Positions 58,040 to 64,000 of a stretch of 64,000 bases of DNA are shown in pieces. Positions within the stretch are counted from its first letter, which is position 1. Every line of letters starts with the position of its first letter. A model generated the notes under the pieces. That model did not search any database and was not told where the DNA came from. It saw nothing but the letters and a program-made list of their open reading frames with translations. Source of the stretch: Cryptomeria japonica (taxonomy: Eukaryota; Streptophyta; Pinopsida; Cupressales; Cupressaceae); NCBI RefSeq assembly GCF_030272615.1, contig NC_081406.1:264471692-264535691 (forward strand), read 5' to 3'. The translations under genes and the position numbers were made by a program.

Positions 58040-59192
58040 AAAGCAAATGAGGAAAATGACGGTCAATCATCTCAGCATCCTCCCATGTAGCACTATCCTT
58101 AGAATATTGGTCCCATTGAACCTTATACTGAGTGAAATCTCTGCTACGTAGCTTCACGCTACACTGGTCTAGGATTTAGATGGGCTCCACTAGCACCACC
58201 CTTGGATCCTGTACCTGTAAAGATTGCCAATCAAGAATATGAGATGCATCAACATGATAAGGTTTCAATAAAGAAACATGAAACACATTGTGGATTTGAG
58301 CTAGAGCAGGGGGTAAAGCCAATCTATAAGCAACTGGATTAATAAATTCTAGTACATCAAAGGGTCCCACATATCTTGGTGCCAACTTCGATGATTTTCT
58401 AAATGAGATAGAGCTCTTATGAGGTTTGACTCTCAAAAAGACAAGGCAAGTACTCCTCACATTTGTACTACTGATCCATGCAATACATCCGTAAAATATC
58501 TTCCACTACCTGATTAACCCTTTCTGTTTGGCCGTCAGTCTGAGGATGATATGTTGAGATAAAATTTAGTCTTGTTCCCAATGCTGCATTTAATGTTGTC
58601 CAAAATTTGGATGTCATCCTGGTATCCCTATCTGATATTATGGTTTCTGGAACACCATGTAACCGAAAAATTTCTTGCACAAATTTCTTGGCAAGAACGA
58701 ATGATCCATCCTCGAGATTCCCAGGTATGAAATGTGCAACTTTAGTCAACTTATCCACCACTACTAAGATAGTGTCATGTTTATTTTTGCTCATCGGTAA
58801 TCCTTGGATAAAATCCATACTGATTACTTACCACTTGTATTCTGGTATAACATGTTGGAATAAAAGTCCTGCTGGATGAACATGTTCAACTTTCACTCGC
58901 TGACATTCCAAACATTGTGCCACATACTCAATTATTTCCTTTATGAGTTTAGGCCAAAAATACAAAGATCTCAGGTCAGCTACCATCTTTGTTATTCCAG
59001 GGTGTCCTGAATAAGGTGTATTGTGCATCTCATGCAGTATTAACTTCCTCAACTCTTCCCCTTCAGGTATGTACATCCTTCCTTGGTACCTTAAAATACC
59101 ATCAGGTTCTATTTCATATCCATCATAGCCATGATTTGAAGAATCTTTTTCCAAGGCTTGTTGATAGGGAGATTGCTACAAAAGTACTCAAC
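58040..59192 (-). pseudogene. Chromovirus integrase with chromodomain
   Basis: Minus strand, right to left. The zinc-binding region is HEMHNTPYSGHPGITKMVAD then AQCLECQRVKVEH. The core has ILVVVDKLTKVAHFIPG (first Asp), ETIISDRDTRMTSKFW (second Asp) and [18 protein letters not shown] (Glu), so the DDE set is intact. The C-terminal part is [20 protein letters not shown] and [13 protein letters not shown]. After a TAA comes a chromodomain-like tail: KLRSRDFTQYKVQWDQYS then ATWEDAEMIDRHFP. Chromodomains direct integration to marked chromatin in this Gypsy branch. Stops near 58175 and 58820 break the frame. The frame also shifts by one base close to the 59193 insertion. Confidence 0.9.
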
Positions 59193-61216
59193 AAGGTGAA
59201 TTAGGTCTAATGGTTCAATTGGTTTCCAAAAGACTTGTTTGTGACTATTATATATGTTTGCAAAATCAATTTGAGGTTATGATGCTAAGCATCTCATGCA
59301 TAACTTCCCAAACAAACTCCCTTTTTGAGTGAGCTCATACCCTTACTCCTCCAATATTCATTATGTTCAACCATTACATTCTTTCTAACACATTCCTCTA
59401 TCCTTTGGGCATTACTCTGATTGTTCTCTGACATTATAAGCTCCTCCAAATGATTTAGGAAACTAGGTAAAGGTTTTGTTCAAGAACTTGCTTCATTTTG
59501 TTGTTTTGGCTTTCTTGATTCATTTACTCAAACCCAACTTACTAGGTCTCAAGACCCAAAATTGCTTCACAAGGATGTCACAGAGGTTTCATGAGGCTTC
59601 TTAAATGTTTTGGATTGTCCTTCAAGGATCACTCCAAACCCAACAAGCTCAAGATAATCGGGTTCCATGTTTTGTGTGTGTGAGGCCTAAAAAGGGCTAC
59701 TAGCCCGTGGAGGGCTAATTGGATGAAATTTGCTTATGAGAGGCAACGATTGTTTAACCCACCATGGAAGTTGGCTTGGAACATTCAAACAACCTCCAAA
59801 CTAATTGATTTTCATGGTTTAGACCACTACCAAGGCAAAGTAAGGACTGTCCACCATTTATGGCATTTTTATAGGGTTTCAAGAGGGTTTTCAAGATTGC
59901 AATGTTAGATACACAACTCCTTCATGAACCAAACACTTGGCATACTAGCTGTAGAAGGTGACAAAAATAGTCAATTTCACTGTTTTCACTGCTTTCCACT
60001 GTCTTTATTGCATAACAGTGGGTTAGGACTTCAAAACTGCCTGCACCATAGCATAAATAAACCTTCAAACAATAATTTTACTCTGCATTGAACAAATATG
60101 GCTAAGTCTCCATGCATGGAAAGTTTCAAAGACAATTTTGATGCCAAAAACCACTTAAATCTCCAAAAATAGGGAACCCGCTGTCCTAACAGTTTGATTC
60201 AATTTTCAAGGGCAAGATAGTTTCTCATGGAGCTCCAACTTGTTTCAAATAATTCATAGGAAAGGTGCAGACCTTTTTTTCAATGTTGTTAGCTCAAATA
60301 GACTTTGAGAACAACATTTTGCTCATAATTTCAATCTACTAGTCAAGTTACTCACTCAACTTGTCTAGTATGATCTCACACAAATTATTTGTGCATAACC
60401 TTAGCCAAATAAGAAAATATATACACTGTATAGACTCTCATCAACTTGACCAAGTCCCTCCATGGGAGCCCTATGAGGTTTTTAGTCAAGTTGACCCATT
60501 ATGAAGCACAAACCCTTGACAGGGTAGAGGAGTAGCAAAACCAAAGTAAATAAATACAACTCTCTTCTCAATGCAAGGACAAAGAACCAATTACATAAAT
60601 ATAACTCTCTTCTCAATGCAAGTACAGTATGGAATAAGTCAGATTAGTACGGACTGACACATCCAAACAAGTTCAAATTGCCATAAAAACCAGAATTTTG
60701 CACTTCTTTTATTGAGAATAAATTTGATTTCACATCTGCCAACCCTATACAAGGAAGAGGGTGGTCTATTTAAAGGTTTTTTGAGTTATTTATGATGTCC
60801 TATACGGACATGTAGCTGTAGGATTGCTGTTGTACATTTTTGACTTTTAAAGTGATAACTTTTAAACAAGGTGAGCAACTTTTGTTGCACAAAATGACAT
60901 TTTTGCTCCCCTTTACTACACCAACTCTCTTAGAAACTTAAACATGGTTGAAATAAATTTAAAAACATGTGTCAATTCTTTCACAAATATTCTTAAGCCT
61001 ATAAGGCACTTCTCACAAATTTACCCATTTTTGGCCTAGGAGGCAAAACTTGACAACTCAAGGCTAGAAAGACAAAACTTGATATCTCAAGCACAAACTG
61101 AGATCAAAACCACTTGAAAAGACACACAAAAACCTAAAACAACATCAAAAACCTACCACAAGACAATACAAACATAAAAGCATGAATTACTCAAAAAAAA
61201 CAAAAATGAAGGTTTT
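59193..61216. mobile_element. Unclassified 2.02-kb insertion in chromovirus pol
   Basis: TACTCAAC occurs at 59185-59192 and again at 61217-61224. Pol coding (minus strand) stops at VVQENLVE on one side and resumes near SPYQQALEKDSSN on the other. The insert has no long open frame, no obvious terminal inverted repeat and no clear A tail. An internal 45-bp repeat lies at 60552. The 8-bp duplication would fit hAT, but the termini do not look like it. Confidence 0.6.
60552..60642. repeat. 45-bp direct repeat pair
   Basis: AAATACAACTCTCTTCTCAA and a near-identical copy start at 60552 and 60597. Confidence 0.7.
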
Positions 61217-61224
61217 TACTCAAC

Positions 61225-62600
61225 TAGGTTCTCCTGCACCACTTGTTTAACCCTTAGGCAATGCTCATCCTCTGGAAGGTTCTGCAACACTTGTTGTTTC
61301 AAGTTTTTTCTAGTTGTCACCATAGCAAATAGGTTTCTTCTTTTGCTGAGAGCATCAACGACCCTATTCTCCTTCCCTTTAATATATTCAATACCAAAAT
61401 CATATTCACTTAGGAATTCAAGCCACGTTCTCTATCTTGCATTAAGGTTAGGTTGTGTAAAGATATACTTCAATCCTAATGATCTATTTTTAGCTCAAAA
61501 GGCTTCCTAAAAGGTAATTCCTCCACATTTGTAATGCACGAACAATAGCTAGAAGTTCTAAGTCATGCGGTGCATAATTCAATTCATATTGCTTCAGCTT
61601 TCTTGATTCAAATGCAACCACCTTTCCTTCCTGCATCAACACTACTCCCACACCTTCACCTCAGGCATTTGTAATTACTATAAAATGTCTATTGGGATCC
61701 GGTATAGTTAAGACTGGTGTTGTTGTCAATTTTTGCTTGAAAAGATCAAATTACTCCTCACACTTCTCAGTCCATTCAAACCTTTTTTCCTTTTTTTGAA
61801 GTGAAGTAATAGGTGCTGCTATCCTAGAAAATCCTTGCACATAATTTCTATAATATCATGCAAGTCCCATAAAACTCCAGACTTCTAAAACATTCCGAGG
61901 TGTTGGCCAATCTACTATTGCTTCTATCTTTGCAGGATCAACTGAAATTCCTTCAGCCGATATGACATGACCTAAGTAATGCACCTTTTCCTGAAAGAAA
62001 GCACACTTAGAAAATTTTCCATAAAGCTTACGATCTCTCAACCGTTGCAAAACTATCCTTAGGTGCTTCTTATATTCTTATTCATTCTTTGAATAGATCA
62101 AAATGTCATCAATGAAGATTAGAACAAAATCATCTAGGTATTCTCTAAAAATACTGTTCATAAGGTTTTTGAATGCTAATGGGACATTGGTTAAACCAAA
62201 TGGTACGACTGTGAATTCATAGTGCCCATACCGTGTTCGGAATGTAGTCTTAGGAATATCCTCATCTTTAATCCTTAAGTGGTAATATCCTGATCGAAGA
62301 TCAATCTTGGAGAATACCGTTGCACCTTTCATTTGGTCAAACAATTCATCTATCCTTGGCAAAGGATATCTATTTTTGATAGTCACTTTATTCAACATCC
62401 TATAATCAATGTATAACCTTAAAGTGCCATCCTTCTTCTTTACGAAGATCACCGGTCCACCCCATGGGGATACACTTGGTCTAATAAATCATTGCCTAAG
62501 CAATTCTTGCAATTGAGCCTTAAGCTCATACAATTTTGTTGTTGTCATTCTATATGGAGCCTTAGATTGCGGCTTCATTCCCGGTAAGAGTTCTATAGAA
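61225..62600 (-). pseudogene. Chromovirus reverse transcriptase and RNase H
   Basis: The minus strand gives the [62 protein letters not shown] and [15 protein letters not shown] with the catalytic Asp pair intact. Then come [20 protein letters not shown] and [13 protein letters not shown]. RNase H follows: VVAFESRKLKQYELNYAPHD and LELLAIVRALQMWRNYLLG, then YDFGIEYIKGKENRVVDALS. Stops lie at about 62475, 62080, 61855 and in RNase H. The first reads LLRQ, stop, FIRPSVS. Most could arise by C-to-T change. Confidence 0.9.
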
Positions 62601-63150
62601 AAATCAAACTCTCTCTTAGGTGGTAACTTAGTAAGGTCTTCTGGAAAGACATCCAAGAACTCTGTAAGGACAGGATAATCTTTAGGACTCTTCTCAACAT
62701 TATCCAAATCACTTACCATGACAGCAATTATGGAACATCCTTTCCTTTGGGCCTTCTTGAGTTGTATTGCTAAAATGTGTCTTAATTCAAGAGGCTTTTG
62801 AGACCCAAGAATTTCAATTGAATTCCCAAAATCATCTATACAACTAATGACCTTATCCTCACAGTTTACTATGGCTTTATGCTCAGTTAACCAGTTGATA
62901 CCTAAGATCACATCATAATGGTCCCACATAAAGGTTAACCTAGGTTTGGAAACTAGAAAGTTCTAGTTCACTGCAAAATGGACAAGTATCTACCCTCTAT
63001 TCTGCTCGATTTCCATATTGGACCATCCATGCATTTGAAATATATCCAGGTCTAACAGATAATCTAGAAACTACCTTAGGATCAACGAAGAATTCAATAG
63101 CTCTTGTATCTATCGAAATAGAAACTGATTGTCCAAAAAGCTTACCCGTC
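62489..63150 (-). pseudogene. Chromovirus protease region and RT N-terminus
   Basis: The minus strand shows SISIDTRAIEFFVDPKVV (63081-63120), where the protease active site D-T/S-G-A has become DTRA. It goes on to YDVILGINWLTEHKAIVNC, and then a linker with FPEDLTKLPPKREFDFSIEL leading into RT. A stop near 63000 and the lost active-site Gly show the protease is dead. Confidence 0.8.
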
Positions 63151-64000
63151 ATTTGAATAGGTGAGGCTTGGAAATCAGCCTGACGGTTGTCAATTGTTGC
63201 GTGAATCTAGTGTTGTGAGGCTCCTTCCTGATTTTCTCCTCTTTGTGTGGGGGTACGTTGCGGACAATTTGAGGCATAATGACTTTCTCCATAGTTGTAA
63301 CACCTGTCCCTAGGTCCGGAATTGCCACCTGACCTACACCTGTCCAAGTTTTGTCGGGTATTGAAGTTGGTGTTACTATTTGCTCTCTTGTTACCATCTT
63401 GATTCACTCTTCCCCTTTCTTGAGTGTTGGGTCCCCTCTTCAGATTCCTTATTTGTCTATTGTTGCCATTGTTCTTTTGGAAATTCCTATTTCCAAAATT
63501 TGGTCTGTTATTCACATTTTTACAGAAATTTCCCAACTGCTACAACTTCTGCTCTTGCTTGGTTGCTTTCTCAAATACTTCTTCCATAGTCAGTGGATTA
63601 TGAATATCCACTTCTACTCCAATATGAGTTCTAAAACCCAAGATGAACTTTCGGATGCAAAATCTCTCATCCATCTGATATTGTGGAACATACTTAAGAA
63701 GATTGGTAAAATTCTCCTAGTATTGAGTTACCGACATGCCACCTTGTGTTAGGTTCTAAAATTCAGTCATCTTCTTATCGAGGAATAACTGAGGAAGCCA
63801 CCTCTTCCTAAAGGATTGTAAAAATAATTCCAAGTGATATCTCTAGGTTGCAACTTCCTTTTGGACTTTTCATTATCCCAGCAAGTAGCAACTTTGCTAG
63901 AAAGCTGGTAAGCAGCCCAAACTGCCTTGGTTTCGTTGGACATGTTGCGGAGACCAAAATAATTTTCCATTTCTATCACCCATGCCTCTGCACCATCACC
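63151..64000 (-). pseudogene. Chromovirus gag, C-terminal half, runs off the window
   Basis: 63207-63536 encodes an Asn/Arg-rich linker (RPNFGNRNFQKNNGNNRQI) and one zinc knuckle, CYNYGESHYASNC, with the second Cys changed to Tyr. 63767-63979 encodes part of the retrotransposon gag domain (MENYFGLRNMSNETKAVWAA, KVATCWDNEK). Frames are broken between them. The 5' LTR must lie beyond 64000. Confidence 0.8.

Overview
This window looks like a repeat-rich, euchromatin-poor piece of a large plant nuclear genome. The splice sites, the plant-type hAT, Gypsy and Copia families, the initiator-tRNA-Met type primer sites, and a single host gene end among dozens of decayed, nested transposons suggest a conifer or other gymnosperm. 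The species is an inference and cannot be fixed from the sequence alone. I see no prokaryotic, organellar or tRNA/rRNA gene content.

Layout. 1-1815: minus-strand LTR starting TGTTGTGACC with an 84-bp minisatellite. 2379-5763: hAT transposon with a decayed BED/DUF659 transposase on the minus strand. 5772-9300: non-coding, small repeats only. 9310-19140: an old minus-strand Athila/Tat-type Gypsy pol split by a 7.16-kb block (11366-18525). The block holds a second TGTTGTGACC LTR with a hairpin array and a two-part ORF of unknown function. Removing the block restores the reverse transcriptase (RT) reading frame. 19847-25588: three non-autonomous hAT-like elements, each with an exact 8-bp target-site duplication; the last contains a LINE 3' end between roughly 140-bp direct repeats. 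25684-29930: a 188-bp tandem duplication, a 206-bp long-TIR MITE and a cluster of seven palindromes. 32500-34307: the two last coding exons of a NOC1/CEBPZ (SLOW WALKER1-type) ribosome-biogenesis gene, the only convincing host gene. 34308-42500: intergenic repeats, a LINE remnant and a Gypsy integrase remnant. 42750-43830: an array of 35-bp hairpins. 44016-46930: a Copia-type LTR, primer site and gag remnant. 47026-54822: a complete but non-autonomous LTR element with 5-bp TSD, gag-like zinc-knuckle ORF, no pol, and a long accessory ORF with its own TATA box. 55076-64000: a minus-strand chromovirus (Gypsy with chromodomain) whose pol is split by a 2.0-kb insertion with an 8-bp duplication; its 5' end lies beyond the window.

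The pattern I find most unusual is that arrays of short inverted repeats recur in four places. Two unrelated arrays share the same geometry (15-bp arm, 5-nt centre, 15-bp arm = 35 bp). One of them shows paired substitutions that keep the stem. The second is the non-autonomous element at 47-54.8 kb. Its accessory frame has survived over 1,113 codons with no net frameshift, and it carries ten internal stops that are all explicable as C-to-T changes.

Apart from the NOC1 exons and perhaps the gag-like ORF, nearly every coding-like stretch is a decayed transposon protein. Coordinates of element edges are firm where a target-site duplication is quoted and approximate elsewhere.
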